The notes beneath the pieces are model-generated. The model ran no database searches and was not told where the DNA came from. It saw only the letters and a list, made by a program, of their open reading frames with translations. Shown in pieces: positions 51,447 to 61,721 of a DNA stretch of 64,000 bases (position 1 is the stretch's first letter; each line of letters begins with the position of its first letter). The translations under genes were made by a program, and so were the position numbers. The DNA is from Devosia yakushimensis (GTDB lineage Bacteria > Pseudomonadota > Alphaproteobacteria > Rhizobiales > Devosiaceae), in the NCBI RefSeq assembly GCF_030159855.1, contig NZ_BSNG01000001.1:1116001-1180000 (forward strand), given 5' to 3'.

Positions 51447-52364
51447 ATGGCTGCTGTGAACGGCAATCGACTGACGCATCTGCAAACCCTGGAAGCCGAG
51501 AGCATCGAAATCCTGCGCGAAGTCGCGGCAAGTTTCGAGCGTCCGGTGATGATGTATTCCATCGGCAAGGATTCCAGCGTCCTGCTGCATCTGGCGCGCA
51601 AGGCGTTCTATCCTTCCAAAATTCCGTTTCCGCTGCTGCATATCGATACGACGTGGAAGTTCCGCGAGATGATCGCCTTCCGCAACAAGATGGCGGAAGA
51701 TTTCGGCTTCGACCTGATCACGCACACCAATCCCGATGGCGTGCGCGACAATATCAATCCGTTCGATCACGGCTCCTCCCGCTATACCGACATTATGAAG
51801 ACTGCGGCTCTGCGGCAGGCGCTCAATGCGGGGCAATATGATGCGGCCATTGGCGGCGCCCGGCGCGACGAGGAAAAATCCCGCGCCAAGGAACGTGTCT
51901 TTTCCCACCGCAATGCTGGCCATGCCTGGGACCCCAAGAACCAGCGCCCCGAGCTGTGGCGTGTGTTCAATACCCGCCTCAATCCGGGCGAGAGCATGCG
52001 CGTGTTCCCGCTGTCGAATTGGACCGAGCTCGATATCTGGACCTATATCTATTCGGAAAACATTCCGATCGTGCCGCTCTATTTCGCCCGCGAACGGCCG
52101 GTGGTGGAGCGTTTCGGCACGTTGCTGATGGTCGATGACGACCGCATGCCGCTGGGCAAGGATGAAGTGCCGCGACACGAACTGGTGCGGTTCCGCACGC
52201 TGGGCTGCTATCCGCTGACCGGGGCGATGCGTTCGACGGCGTCGAGCCTGCCCGAAATCATCATGGAAATGCAGGCCGCCCGCACCTCTGAGCGCGAAGG
52301 GCGGCTGATCGACAGCGACCAGGTAGGGTCGATGGAGAAAAAGAAGCAGGAAGGCTATTTCTGA
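51447..52364 (+). CDS. cysD: Sulfate adenylyltransferase subunit 2
   Basis: Small subunit of ATP sulfurylase, which with CysN makes adenosine 5'-phosphosulfate from ATP and sulfate. The PP-loop motif YSIGKDSSV is at 37-45, GGARRDEEKSRAKERVFS is the conserved substrate loop and the C-terminus RLIDSDQVGSMEKKKQEGYF is diagnostic. Length of 305 residues is normal. AGGAG is very close to the ATG, and a GTG at 51456 would have better spacing, so the exact start is uncertain by three residues. It is two bases from cysN and forms an operon with it. Confidence 0.96.
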   Translation: MAAVNGNRLTHLQTLEAESIEILREVAASFERPVMMYSIGKDSSVLLHLARKAFYPSKIPFPLLHIDTTWKFREMIAFRNKMAEDFGFDLITHTNPDGVRDNINPFDHGSSRYTDIMKTAALRQALNAGQYDAAIGGARRDEEKSRAKERVFSHRNAGHAWDPKNQRPELWRVFNTRLNPGESMRVFPLSNWTELDIWTYIYSENIPIVPLYFARERPVVERFGTLLMVDDDRMPLGKDEVPRHELVRFRTLGCYPLTGAMRSTASSLPEIIMEMQAARTSEREGRLIDSDQVGSMEKKKQEGYF

Positions 52365-52366
52365 CG

Positions 52367-54253
<1,887 letters not shown>

Positions 54254-54283
54254 ACAAGATTCGCTAGTCGGGTCCGCTCCCGG

Positions 54284-54303
54284 CCTCCCCCTCAAGGGGG
54301 AGG
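54284..54303. repeat. Short perfect palindrome after cysN
   Basis: CCTCCCC and GGGGAGG pair around a six-base loop. A second, imperfect GC-rich hairpin pair (CTCCCC/GGGGAG) occurs 80 bp further on. It belongs to common dispersed intergenic repeats of this group and may help stop transcription of cysDN; there is no T-run. Confidence 0.6.
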
Positions 54304-54399
54304 TGCCATCCGGGATTGTGGAGGCATGTGTCGAAGCTGCTAACCCGCCTTGCTTCCCCCTGCCAACCCGCTAGGCTCCCCACGGGGAGGGCCTGGACA

Positions 54400-55113
54400 T
54401 TGGCGACACGACGCAGGGCGAGGCGTAAATCCGGCGGCAAGGCTCATGCCCTGGGGCTGTGGATCGCATCGCGGCATCTGCCGCGGCATGGCACATTTTT
54501 CATCGCCCTGATTGTGGGCGTCATTGTGCTGCTGGTCAGCCTCTGGCTGGCGCCGGCTTTCGCCGTGGTGTTCGGCGCCATCGCCATGTTCGTGACTTAT
54601 CTATCGCTGGTCGCGCTGATGCTGCCGCTGCTCGATTCCGACTTCCTGCGGTTGCGCGCTGACGAGGCCGATACGCCCACCGGACTGATCTTTGCGGTGG
54701 TGATTGGTGTGGTGGCGGTTTGCAGCGCCACTCTGTTCATGGCGCTGAACGGCAAGGACGGGCCGCTTGTCGTCGAGGTCAGCCTCAGCATCATATCCGT
54801 GCTGCTGAGCTGGTTTGTCGTCCACACCATGGCCTCGCTGCACTACGCCTATGAGTTTTACGAACGCCAGGTCGAGGGTGACCCGAACGGGGTAGCCGGC
54901 GGGCTCGATTTCCCCGAGGGCGACAAGCCAGATGGCTTGGCCTTCCTCTATTTCGGTTACGTCATCGGCACGGCCTTTGCTGTGTCCGATATCCGCGTCA
55001 CCTCCAGCAATATGCGCAGGATCGTGCTGATCCACTCGGTATTCTCGTATTTCTTCAATACCTTGATCGTGGCGGCCACGGTCAATGTCGCGGTGGCCGT
55101 CGGGGCTGGGTGA
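54400..55113 (+). CDS. DUF1345 membrane protein
   Basis: A 237-residue protein with five to six membrane helices (for example FFIALIVGVIVLLVSLWLAP and TGLIFAVVIGVVAVCSATLF). HYAYEFYERQ, GLDFPEGDKPDGLAFLYFGY and GTAFAVSDIRVTSSNMRRIV are the conserved DUF1345 stretches. The function of the family is not known. The start is a TTG at 54400 with GGGGAGG about nine bases before it; upstream frame lies in repeat sequence. It follows cysN and precedes formaldehyde dehydrogenase on the same strand, with no clear functional tie. Confidence 0.85.
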   Translation: MATRRRARRKSGGKAHALGLWIASRHLPRHGTFFIALIVGVIVLLVSLWLAPAFAVVFGAIAMFVTYLSLVALMLPLLDSDFLRLRADEADTPTGLIFAVVIGVVAVCSATLFMALNGKDGPLVVEVSLSIISVLLSWFVVHTMASLHYAYEFYERQVEGDPNGVAGGLDFPEGDKPDGLAFLYFGYVIGTAFAVSDIRVTSSNMRRIVLIHSVFSYFFNTLIVAATVNVAVAVGAG

Positions 55114-55187
55114 CGTCCTGGGCGGTTGCCGCCCCGGCCCGCTTTGTGCAACACCATCGCCAAGACATGCCTCAAGGAGAATCTGCC

Positions 55188-56315
55188 ATGAAAACCCGCG
55201 CCGCCGTTGCGTTCCAGGCCGGAAAGCCGCTCGAAATCGTGGAAGTGGATCTTGAAGGCCCCAAGGCCGGTGAAGTGCTGATCGAAATCAAGGCGACGGG
55301 CATTTGCCACACCGATGATTTCACTCTCTCGGGCGCGGACCCTGAAGGCTTGTTTCCGGCCATTCTCGGCCATGAAGGGGCGGGCGTGGTGGTCGATGTC
55401 GGGCCGGGCGTCACCAGTCTCAAAAAGGGCGATCATGTCATTCCGCTCTACACGCCCGAATGCCGCGAATGTTATTCCTGCCGCTCCGGCAAGACCAATC
55501 TCTGTACCGCCATTCGCGCCACGCAGGGGCAGGGGCTGATGCCCGATGGCACCTCGCGCTTCTCCTTCGAAGGCAAGCCGATTTTCCACTATATGGGCTG
55601 CTCGACCTTCTCCAATTACACGGTTCTACCCGAGATCGCCGTCGCCAAGATCGACGCCTCGGCGGCCTTCGACAAGGTCTGTTATGTTGGCTGCGGCGTC
55701 ACTACCGGCATTGGCGCGGTGATCAATACGGCCAAGGTCGAAATCGGCGCGACGGCAGTGGTGTTCGGGCTGGGCGGTATCGGCCTCAACGTTATCCAGG
55801 GCCTGAAGCTGGCCGGCGCTGATATGATCATCGGCGTTGATCTCAATAACGACAAGAAGGCCTGGGGCGAGCGCTTCGGGATGACGCATTTCGTCAACCC
55901 CAAGGAAATCGATGGCGATATCGTGCCTTACCTCGTCAACCTGACCAAGCGCCGGGGCGATCTGATCGGCGGGGCCGATTACACCTTCGATTGCACTGGT
56001 AACACTACGGTTATGCGTCAGGCGTTGGAATCGAGCCATCGCGGCTGGGGCAAGTCGGTGGTCATCGGCGTGGCCGGGGCAGGGCAGGAAATCTCCACCC
56101 GCCCGTTCCAGCTCGTTACCGGCCGCACCTGGATGGGCACGGCGTTTGGCGGCGCCAAAGGCCGCACCGATGTACCGAAAATCGTCGATTGGTATCTCGA
56201 CGGAAAAATCCAGATTGATCCCATGATCACCCACACGCTGCGCCTCGAAGACATCAACAAGGGCTTCGAGATGATGCATTCGGGCGAAAGCATCCGCAGC
56301 GTCGTGGTTTACTAG
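55188..56315 (+). CDS. frmA: S-(hydroxymethyl)glutathione dehydrogenase / class III alcohol dehydrogenase
   Basis: Oxidises the adduct of formaldehyde and glutathione with NAD; also reduces S-nitrosoglutathione. The 375 residues are standard. Catalytic zinc ligands Cys40 and His62 and the structural zinc cysteines at 92, 95, 98 and 106 are in place, and VVFGLGGIGLNVIQGLKLAG is the NAD-binding site. AAGGAGA is eight bases before ATG 55188, which rules out the longer frame starting at 55110. A usual partner, S-formylglutathione hydrolase, is not adjacent; a cupin gene lies convergent downstream. Confidence 0.96.
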   Translation: MKTRAAVAFQAGKPLEIVEVDLEGPKAGEVLIEIKATGICHTDDFTLSGADPEGLFPAILGHEGAGVVVDVGPGVTSLKKGDHVIPLYTPECRECYSCRSGKTNLCTAIRATQGQGLMPDGTSRFSFEGKPIFHYMGCSTFSNYTVLPEIAVAKIDASAAFDKVCYVGCGVTTGIGAVINTAKVEIGATAVVFGLGGIGLNVIQGLKLAGADMIIGVDLNNDKKAWGERFGMTHFVNPKEIDGDIVPYLVNLTKRRGDLIGGADYTFDCTGNTTVMRQALESSHRGWGKSVVIGVAGAGQEISTRPFQLVTGRTWMGTAFGGAKGRTDVPKIVDWYLDGKIQIDPMITHTLRLEDINKGFEMMHSGESIRSVVVY

Positions 56316-56351
56316 GATCGACGCGGCTTGCTTCTACATCACCCTCAAAGG

Positions 56352-56421
56352 CCTCATTGCGATGAGGTCGAGTGGAGGTTTGGTGCCACGACCTCGTCCT
56401 TCGACAAGCTCAGGATGAGGT
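56352..56421. repeat. Pair of intergenic hairpin repeats downstream of frmA
   Basis: CCTCAT/ATGAGG form a perfect hairpin with a four-base loop at 56352-56367. At 56391-56421 ACCTCGTCCT pairs with AGGATGAGGT around a ten-base loop; this second sequence is a very common dispersed repeat in proteobacterial genomes. They lie between the convergent frmA and cupin genes and could terminate both. Confidence 0.7.
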
Positions 56422-56431
56422 CTGCCCAGCC

Positions 56432-56788
56432 TCACTCCAGCCAGGTTGTCTCAAACGCCCCGGCCTCGTGGATATCGATATTCTCCAACGGGCCGGGGCC
56501 GGTATTCTCGAATTTATGCGGCACGTTGGCCGGTGCCACGACGATCTGGCCCGCCACTGCCTCGAAAACCTCGCCGCCCACAGTGAAGCGCGCCCGGCCC
56601 TTGCGGATGATGAAGGTTTCGGGGTAGGGATGGCTATGCAGTCGCGGTCCGCCGCCGATTGCCTCGGTGTGATTGAAGATCACCGAAATGCCGGCCCCAT
56701 CTGGCCCGCCCTCCCATTCTCCTGACCATCGATCGACCGGCGAAGCGGCATAAGCCCACGCTGCGCGCTCGATTATTTTTCCCACCAT
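56432..56788 (-). CDS. Cupin domain protein
   Basis: A 118-residue single-domain cupin. GGGPRLHSHPYPETFIIRKG carries the metal-binding H-x-H-x6-E pattern of motif 1, and VAGQIVVAPANVPHKFENTG carries the motif 2 histidine. Such proteins bind a metal and may be isomerases, dioxygenases or sensors; the substrate is unknown. The open frame extends far upstream through the next gene on the other strand, but ATG 56788 with GAGGGGAGA just before it gives a whole cupin domain. Confidence 0.87.
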   Translation of the reverse strand: MVGKIIERAAWAYAASPVDRWSGEWEGGPDGAGISVIFNHTEAIGGGPRLHSHPYPETFIIRKGRARFTVGGEVFEAVAGQIVVAPANVPHKFENTGPGPLENIDIHEAGAFETTWLE

Positions 56789-56842
56789 TTTCTCCCCTCT
56801 GCGCGGCGTGATTGCCGCCGCGCGTTCTTGAAAGGAACTAGC

Positions 56843-57403
56843 ATGACAATTCGGGCGAACAATGTCTTCGTGCTTACCGGCGGCCCCGGCTCCGGCAAGA
56901 CCACACTGCTGGCGGCGGCGGCCGCAGCGGGAATTCATGTGGGGCAGGAGGCCGGCCGGGCGATCATCCAGTCGCAATTGCGTATCGGTGGTAGTGCCTT
57001 GCCATGGGCGGATCGCAAGCTCTATGCCGAGCTGATGCTCGACCGCGATATCCAGACCTATGAGGCGGCGCTGGCCCGCGATGGGGTGACCCTCTGCGAC
57101 CGTGGCGTCGCCGATCTCATCGGCTATGCCCGGCTCGAGCGTCTGGATGGCATCGAGCATTTCCGCCGCGCGGCCACCCTCTATCCTTGCAATGACACGG
57201 TTTTCTTCGCCCCGCCCTGGCGCGAAATCTATGCCAATGATGCCGAGCGCAAGCAGGATTGGGCCGAAGCGGTCCGCACTTTCGAGTCGATACGTGACGT
57301 CTATGTCGAACTGGGATATCGCATCGTCGAACTCCCCAAGGCCGGCGTCGCCGAACGGCTCGCCTTCGTTACGGAAACCATTGCCCATGCCCGAGCGGGT
57401 TGA
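56843..57403 (+). CDS. AAA-family ATPase (P-loop kinase-like)
   Basis: A 186-residue P-loop NTPase. VFVLTGGPGSGKTTLLAAAA has the Walker A (GGPGSGKTT, 13-21), and LCDRGVADLIGYARLE fits the Walker B/lid region of the AAA_28-type nucleotide kinase-like group. Function of the group is unclear. AAGGA stands eight bases before ATG 56843, chosen over 56828. It diverges from the cupin gene and overlaps the following gene by 17 bp, which suggests joint expression with that YaiI-family protein. Confidence 0.85.
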   Translation: MTIRANNVFVLTGGPGSGKTTLLAAAAAAGIHVGQEAGRAIIQSQLRIGGSALPWADRKLYAELMLDRDIQTYEAALARDGVTLCDRGVADLIGYARLERLDGIEHFRRAATLYPCNDTVFFAPPWREIYANDAERKQDWAEAVRTFESIRDVYVELGYRIVELPKAGVAERLAFVTETIAHARAG

Positions 57404-57860
57404 CCCGATCATCTTCGTCGATGCCGATGCCTGTCCCGTCAAGGACGAGGCGCTCAAGGTGGCGGAGCGGTTGGGTGTGGTGCTGACCTTTGTCAGCAAT
57501 GGCGGCATCCGCCCCTCGCGCGACCCCATGGTGCGGGTCGTGGTCGTGCCGGCGGGGGCCGACGCAGCCGATGACTGGATTGTCGAGCAGGCTCAGGCCA
57601 ATGACATCATACTCACGGCCGACATCCCACTCGCCAGCCGCGCCATCGACAAGGGCTGCCATGTGCTCGGTTTCACCGGCAAGCCGTTCACGCCAGCCTC
57701 GATCGGCATGGCGCTGGCCATGCGCGATCTCAAGCAGCATCTGCGCGAGACTGGCGAGATCAAGGGCTACAATCCCGGCTTCCGTCCGGCTGACCGTTCG
57801 GCCTTTTTAAGCGCGCTCGACACCCTTGTGCGCAAAGCAAAACTGGCGGCGGGTAAGTAG
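57387..57860 (+). CDS. YaiI/YqxD family protein (UPF0178, DUF188)
   Basis: A 157-residue protein with IFVDADACPVKDEALKVAER at the N-terminus, VVVVPAGADAADDWIVEQAQ and DIILTADIPLASRAIDKGC; these are the near-invariant acidic motifs of the UPF0178 family, which has a PIN-like, possibly nuclease fold. No biochemical role is established. The start at 57387 lies inside the end of the AAA gene by 17 bp; frames further upstream are shadows of that gene. Confidence 0.93.
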   Translation: MPERVDPIIFVDADACPVKDEALKVAERLGVVLTFVSNGGIRPSRDPMVRVVVVPAGADAADDWIVEQAQANDIILTADIPLASRAIDKGCHVLGFTGKPFTPASIGMALAMRDLKQHLRETGEIKGYNPGFRPADRSAFLSALDTLVRKAKLAAGK

Positions 57861-57920
57861 TCGTTAAGTTCTCGCAAGGGAAATATTAACCATAATAGCA
57901 AAAAGTGAGCCCGGCTGTGA

Positions 57921-58835
57921 TTGAGCAGAGTTCGGGTCGTGTCGCTTACGCGTTTTGCTGTTTCCCTCGTCGTCGTAAGCGCTGCTCTCGGTGCTTGTGC
58001 CAAGCCGCCAAGCCATCTCGGCGCCAATTCGCAGGTGGCGCCGCATGCCTATCAGGCAACCGACTACACGATCACCAATTCCATCCTGATGGCGTCCAAG
58101 CCGGTGACCGATCAGCCCATGCCCGAACGCATTTTCTCCTCTGGGCACCTCGCCGGGCGGACCCTGGCCGTGGCGTCCACCACCGATATCATCCTGCATC
58201 CTGGCGAGGTCATCCTGACCTTTGACGATGGGCCGCGGCCGGGCAAGACGCCCGCCATTCTCGACACGCTGGACCAGTTCGGCGTCAAGGCGACCTTCCT
58301 CATGCTGGGCCGGGCGGCGGCAGCCAATCCCAAACTCGCCGGTAGCGTGGCGCTGGCCGGCCATACCGTGGGCAGCCACACCTATGACCATGCCGATCTC
58401 TCGGGCATGACCCGGCAGGAGGCTTTGGACGACATTGCCATGGGCGAGCGCGCCATTTCAGCGGCGCTGGCGGAATCGGGGCAGAAGCTGTCGCCGTTCT
58501 TCCGCTTTCCGTATCTGTCGCAAACCGGGTTCCTGCGCACCAATCTGATGATGGGCAACATGGTGGTGCTCGACGTCGATATCGACAGCAAGGACTATTA
58601 TTCGGAAACCAGCGACCAGGTGGCGGCACGGACCATGGCGCGGCTTGAGGCGCGCGGCAGCGGAATCATCCTCTTCCACGATATCCATCAGCGCACGGTC
58701 GACATGCTGCCCAGCTTCCTCGCCCAACTGGAACAGAAGGGCTACAAGGTCGTGCGACTGGTGCCCAAGGATACCGGTGTGTTCGGCCGCGATGTGATTA
58801 CGGCCGATGCTCCGACGCCGGGTGGGGCGCTTTAG
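57921..58835 (+). CDS. Polysaccharide deacetylase family lipoprotein
   Basis: A 304-residue exported NodB-domain protein. The N-terminal signal ends in a lipobox, LGAC (Cys26), so it should be anchored in the membrane. TFDDGP (100-105), SHTYDH (152-157) and FFRFPYLSQTG supply the metal and catalytic residues of carbohydrate esterase family 4. It may deacetylate peptidoglycan or the exopolysaccharide from the large locus. The start is uncertain: TTG 57921 is the longest, and GTG 57939 also leaves a good lipoprotein signal; neither has a strong ribosome site. Confidence 0.88.
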   Translation: MSRVRVVSLTRFAVSLVVVSAALGACAKPPSHLGANSQVAPHAYQATDYTITNSILMASKPVTDQPMPERIFSSGHLAGRTLAVASTTDIILHPGEVILTFDDGPRPGKTPAILDTLDQFGVKATFLMLGRAAAANPKLAGSVALAGHTVGSHTYDHADLSGMTRQEALDDIAMGERAISAALAESGQKLSPFFRFPYLSQTGFLRTNLMMGNMVVLDVDIDSKDYYSETSDQVAARTMARLEARGSGIILFHDIHQRTVDMLPSFLAQLEQKGYKVVRLVPKDTGVFGRDVITADAPTPGGAL

Positions 58836-58837
58836 CC

Positions 58838-59227
58838 CTATTCCTCGTCGTCCTCGACATCGGTGAGGTACACGGAAATCTCGATGTCGATGCCATAGGC
58901 GGCAATCGCCGCGGCCATATGGGCGGGCAGGCGGGCCGACATGGCTTCGCCGTCCTCGGGATAGTCGAAGGCGATGTCGAGCACGGCCTTGCCGATGCGG
59001 CGGTCTTCCAGCATGGCGGCAATGGTCGGGCCCGAGCGTTCGGCCAGTTCCAGCAGCGCCCGGACCGGGTTTTTGACGTCGACATCCACCTGCGCATAGT
59101 GGCTGTTTTCGGCATCTTCGGGCTCGAAGCGGCCGGTGAGCTGCTTAAGCGCTACATCGAGATCATGCTGGGTCAGCGTGACGCCGGAAAGGCGTAACGC
59201 CATTGCAAAGGGCTCGAAACCGCTCAT
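58838..59227 (-). CDS. Hypothetical protein, weakly DUF4279-like
   Basis: A 129-residue acidic cytoplasmic protein. LRLSGVTLTQHDLDVALKQL at the start, a middle helix and YGIDIEISVYLTDVEDDEE at the end recall DUF4279 proteins, but the match is by eye and uncertain. The start overlaps the stop of rlmB in TGATG, so it is likely co-translated with the methyltransferase. It is convergent with the deacetylase, two bases between stops. Confidence 0.7.
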   Translation of the reverse strand: MSGFEPFAMALRLSGVTLTQHDLDVALKQLTGRFEPEDAENSHYAQVDVDVKNPVRALLELAERSGPTIAAMLEDRRIGKAVLDIAFDYPEDGEAMSARLPAHMAAAIAAYGIDIEISVYLTDVEDDEE

Positions 59228-59979
59228 CAGGACCGTCCTGCTGTGGCCGCGAAGAGCGCGATGGCGGCGGCGTTGGAAACATTGAGCGACTTGATCGGGC
59301 CTGGCATGTCCAGCTTGACCATTTCATCGCAGAGCTCACGGGTGCGCTGGCGCAGGCCCTTGCCCTCCGCGCCCATGACAATGGCCAAGGGCTGGTCGCC
59401 GCTACGGGGCTTGAGCTGATGTTCTGATTCCGAATCAAAGCCCAGCACTAACATGCCGCGCGTCTTGAGCTTTTCGAGTGCGTCGCCAAGGTTGCGCACC
59501 TCGATCATGGGCACCAGATCAAGCGCGCCGGAAGCCGATTTGGCCATCACGCCGGTCTCGCGCGGCGAATGGCGGGCCGTGGTGATCACTGCATCGGCAC
59601 CGAAAGCGCAGGCCGTGCGCAAAATCGCGCCCACATTATGCGGGTCGGTGATCTGGTCGAGCACGACCACGAGCTTGAGCGGCTTGATATCATCAAGGCC
59701 AAACCGGCTCACCGGATCGACCTCAAGCGCGGCGCCCTGATGCACGGCATCGTCGCCCAGCAGGCGATCAAGCTCCTTGGGCGTGGTTTCCTTGACGGTC
59801 ACCTTGCCGATCTCGCCGGTCTCCTTGAGCCGCATCAGCGCGTTTGGCGTGGCCAGCAGCACTTTCTTGGTGCGATTCTTGTTGTCCAGCGCGGCGCGCA
59901 CCGTGTGCAGGCCATAGAGATAGACCGGGCCGTCATCGGGGTTGTAACGCGGCTTGGGCGGAAATTTATTGATGCTCAT
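59227..59979 (-). CDS. rlmB: 23S rRNA (guanosine-2'-O)-methyltransferase, TrmH/RlmB family
   Basis: A 250-residue SPOUT methyltransferase. The L30e-like substrate domain (VYLYGLHTVRAALDNKNRTK) is followed by the knot: DQITDPHNVGAILRTACAFG, IVMGAEGKGLRQRT and LNVSNAAAIALF, all three family motifs. It methylates G2251 of 23S rRNA in E. coli. In Hyphomicrobiales the gene usually sits next to a cluster of tRNA genes, and here a tRNA 3' fragment is 85 bp upstream, which supports that the neighbourhood has been disrupted by an insertion. Confidence 0.94.
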   Translation of the reverse strand: MSINKFPPKPRYNPDDGPVYLYGLHTVRAALDNKNRTKKVLLATPNALMRLKETGEIGKVTVKETTPKELDRLLGDDAVHQGAALEVDPVSRFGLDDIKPLKLVVVLDQITDPHNVGAILRTACAFGADAVITTARHSPRETGVMAKSASGALDLVPMIEVRNLGDALEKLKTRGMLVLGFDSESEHQLKPRSGDQPLAIVMGAEGKGLRQRTRELCDEMVKLDMPGPIKSLNVSNAAAIALFAATAGRS

Positions 59980-60063
59980 AGGGCAGGGGTATCGCCTTTG
60001 CGGCGCGCCAGCAAGCGGGGCGCCGCGGCGCGCTCTAAACCGTGTGTTTTTCGAGGGGGGCGT

Positions 60064-60087
60064 TGGTGGAGGGGACTGGATTCGAAG
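60064..60087 (-). other. Candidate attachment site: 3' end of a tRNA gene
   Basis: The minus strand reads TTCGAATCCAGTCCCCTCC followed by ACCA: the T-loop, T-stem 3' half, acceptor 3' half and CCA of a tRNA with acceptor GGAGGGG. The sequence further 5' does not complete the cloverleaf, so this is only a 3' fragment. It is immediately followed by the integrase gene. This is the expected footprint of an element integrated in a tRNA gene, perhaps tRNA-Tyr (guess from neighbourhood with rlmB). Confidence 0.7.
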
Positions 60088-60188
60088 TCGATGCTCGAAA
60101 GGCCCGTCATTGCTGTATCCCTTGACGTTTCGGGGCTTTTTGTGCCCATTGACTGCGTAACAAACTGTGTAACAAAGGGGAAGAGAGA

Positions 60189-61532
60189 ATGCGACGCGCC
60201 AAGGTACCGGACCCCAAAAATCGTGATGGAATCTGGTATCTGATCCGCCGCGTCCCCAAGAATTTCGAAGACCTCGACCGCCGACGGATCGTTCGCATCA
60301 GCACGAATATTGCCGTGCTGGATGATCCGCGAAAGGTGAGGGCAAAAGTTGTCGTTGAGCAGCTCAATCTGCAATTGGAAGCGTATTGGCAGGGCATGCG
60401 CGATGGACAGTCGGCGGATGCGCGGTTGCGTTTCGAGGCCGCCCAGAAGCGAGCTCGCGCCCTCGGGACGAACTACCAGACCGTCGAGGAGCTGCGCGGC
60501 GGTGGGGATGTCGTGGAGGCGCTGACACGCATTGAACTTCTGATCACTCAGAGAGCTGGCGAAAAGGAAGACGATGTTGCAGCAGTGCTGGGAGGAGAGG
60601 GCCGGCCACGGTTTCGGGTTTCGGACCTGCCTGGCGAGTACGAAAAGGTGCAGGCAGCCAAACTCACGGGATATTCCGATGCGCAGGTCAAGCGCTGGCG
60701 CAACCCAAAGGTGAAGGCTGCCACTAATTTCGTTGAGGCGGTCAGCGACAAATATCTCGACGAGCTGACCCGTGCAGATGCCATCGCCTTTCGAGAATGG
60801 TGGCAAACCAAGCTGGTGACCGACAATCTTGAGATTGGGACCGCCAATAAGGATATCGGCCATATGAACAAGATGCACCGGATGGTGGATATGACCAACC
60901 ATCTGGGCCTTTTGCCGGTGTTTAGCCGTCTCAGGCTGGAAGGCGAAACGACAGGCAGCCGTGCGGCTTTCTCGCCAGCCGAGACCAAAGAAATCGTGCT
61001 GTCGCCGGAACTGGACCGCCTCAATGATGAGGCGCGCGATATCGTGCTGATCGTGGCGGAGCTGGGTTTGCGCCCGTCGGAGGTCTGTGGCGTGCTGCCG
61101 CACCAGATCAGGCTGGGCGCCCCAATTCCGCTGGTGGCTATCGTGCCAGAGGATCGGCAGTTGAAGAATCCCCAGTCGGAACGGGAACTGCCGCTGGTCG
61201 GCAATGCGCTGGCGGCGTTCCGGCGCCATCCCAATGGGTTCCCGACTTACAGGGACAAGGCCGATACCCTCTCGGCAACGGTCAACAAGGCCCTGCGGAA
61301 GGCCAAACTGTTGCCGACGAAGGACCATACCCTTTACAGCCTGCGGCACGCCTTTGAGGATCGCCTGATTGAGGTGGAGACCCCTGACAAGGTCGTGGCG
61401 TCGATGATGGGGCACAAGTTTCAGCGGCCGAAATACGGCAAGGGCCCGACGCTCGAGCTCAAGGCGCGATGGTTGAGCAAGGTGCTGCTGCCACTTAGAC
61501 ACGAGCCGACACCTCCCGCGTCATCCGATTGA
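60189..61532 (+). CDS. Phage-type site-specific tyrosine recombinase (integrase)
   Basis: A 447-residue integrase. The N-terminus resembles the DUF6538-type arm domain (RDGIWYLIRRVPKNFEDLDR), the middle is a SAM-like core-binding domain and the C-terminal catalytic domain has Arg295 (ELGLRPSEVCG), Arg386 (LYSLRHAFEDR), His409 (MMGHKF) and the nucleophile Tyr416 (RPKYGKGP). The usual first histidine of box II is Tyr383, a known variation. It sits next to the tRNA fragment and reads away from it. GAAGAGAGA precedes the ATG. It should excise and integrate the element whose other end lies right of the window. Confidence 0.9.
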   Translation: MRRAKVPDPKNRDGIWYLIRRVPKNFEDLDRRRIVRISTNIAVLDDPRKVRAKVVVEQLNLQLEAYWQGMRDGQSADARLRFEAAQKRARALGTNYQTVEELRGGGDVVEALTRIELLITQRAGEKEDDVAAVLGGEGRPRFRVSDLPGEYEKVQAAKLTGYSDAQVKRWRNPKVKAATNFVEAVSDKYLDELTRADAIAFREWWQTKLVTDNLEIGTANKDIGHMNKMHRMVDMTNHLGLLPVFSRLRLEGETTGSRAAFSPAETKEIVLSPELDRLNDEARDIVLIVAELGLRPSEVCGVLPHQIRLGAPIPLVAIVPEDRQLKNPQSERELPLVGNALAAFRRHPNGFPTYRDKADTLSATVNKALRKAKLLPTKDHTLYSLRHAFEDRLIEVETPDKVVASMMGHKFQRPKYGKGPTLELKARWLSKVLLPLRHEPTPPASSD

Positions 61533-61719
61533 GAATTTGCTGTGCGCGGTCGCGGGCGCTGGGGGCCTTTTTCATTTGCTGCAGCTCGTCGTCGAGCCAT
61601 TCCAGTAGCGGCCCATACTTCTCGCCATGGCGAAGGACGATGTAGGCCAGGAAGTGGACGGCCCTTTCGAGGCGCTCGACTGTGACCACTTCATCTCTCA
61701 CTGGGGCGCGCTGGGTCAT
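61495..61719 (-). CDS. Small hypothetical protein of the mobile element
   Basis: A 74-residue, helical, charged protein from ATG 61719 (MTQRAPVRDEVVTVERLERA, then DDELQQMKKAPSARDRAQQI). It starts two bases after the stop of the GP88-like gene, so it is likely translated with it. The longer frame upstream is a shadow of that gene. Its 3' end overlaps the end of the convergent integrase gene by 38 bp. No family recognised. Confidence 0.55.
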   Translation of the reverse strand: MTQRAPVRDEVVTVERLERAVHFLAYIVLRHGEKYGPLLEWLDDELQQMKKAPSARDRAQQILNRMTREVSARV

Positions 61720-61721
61720 GA

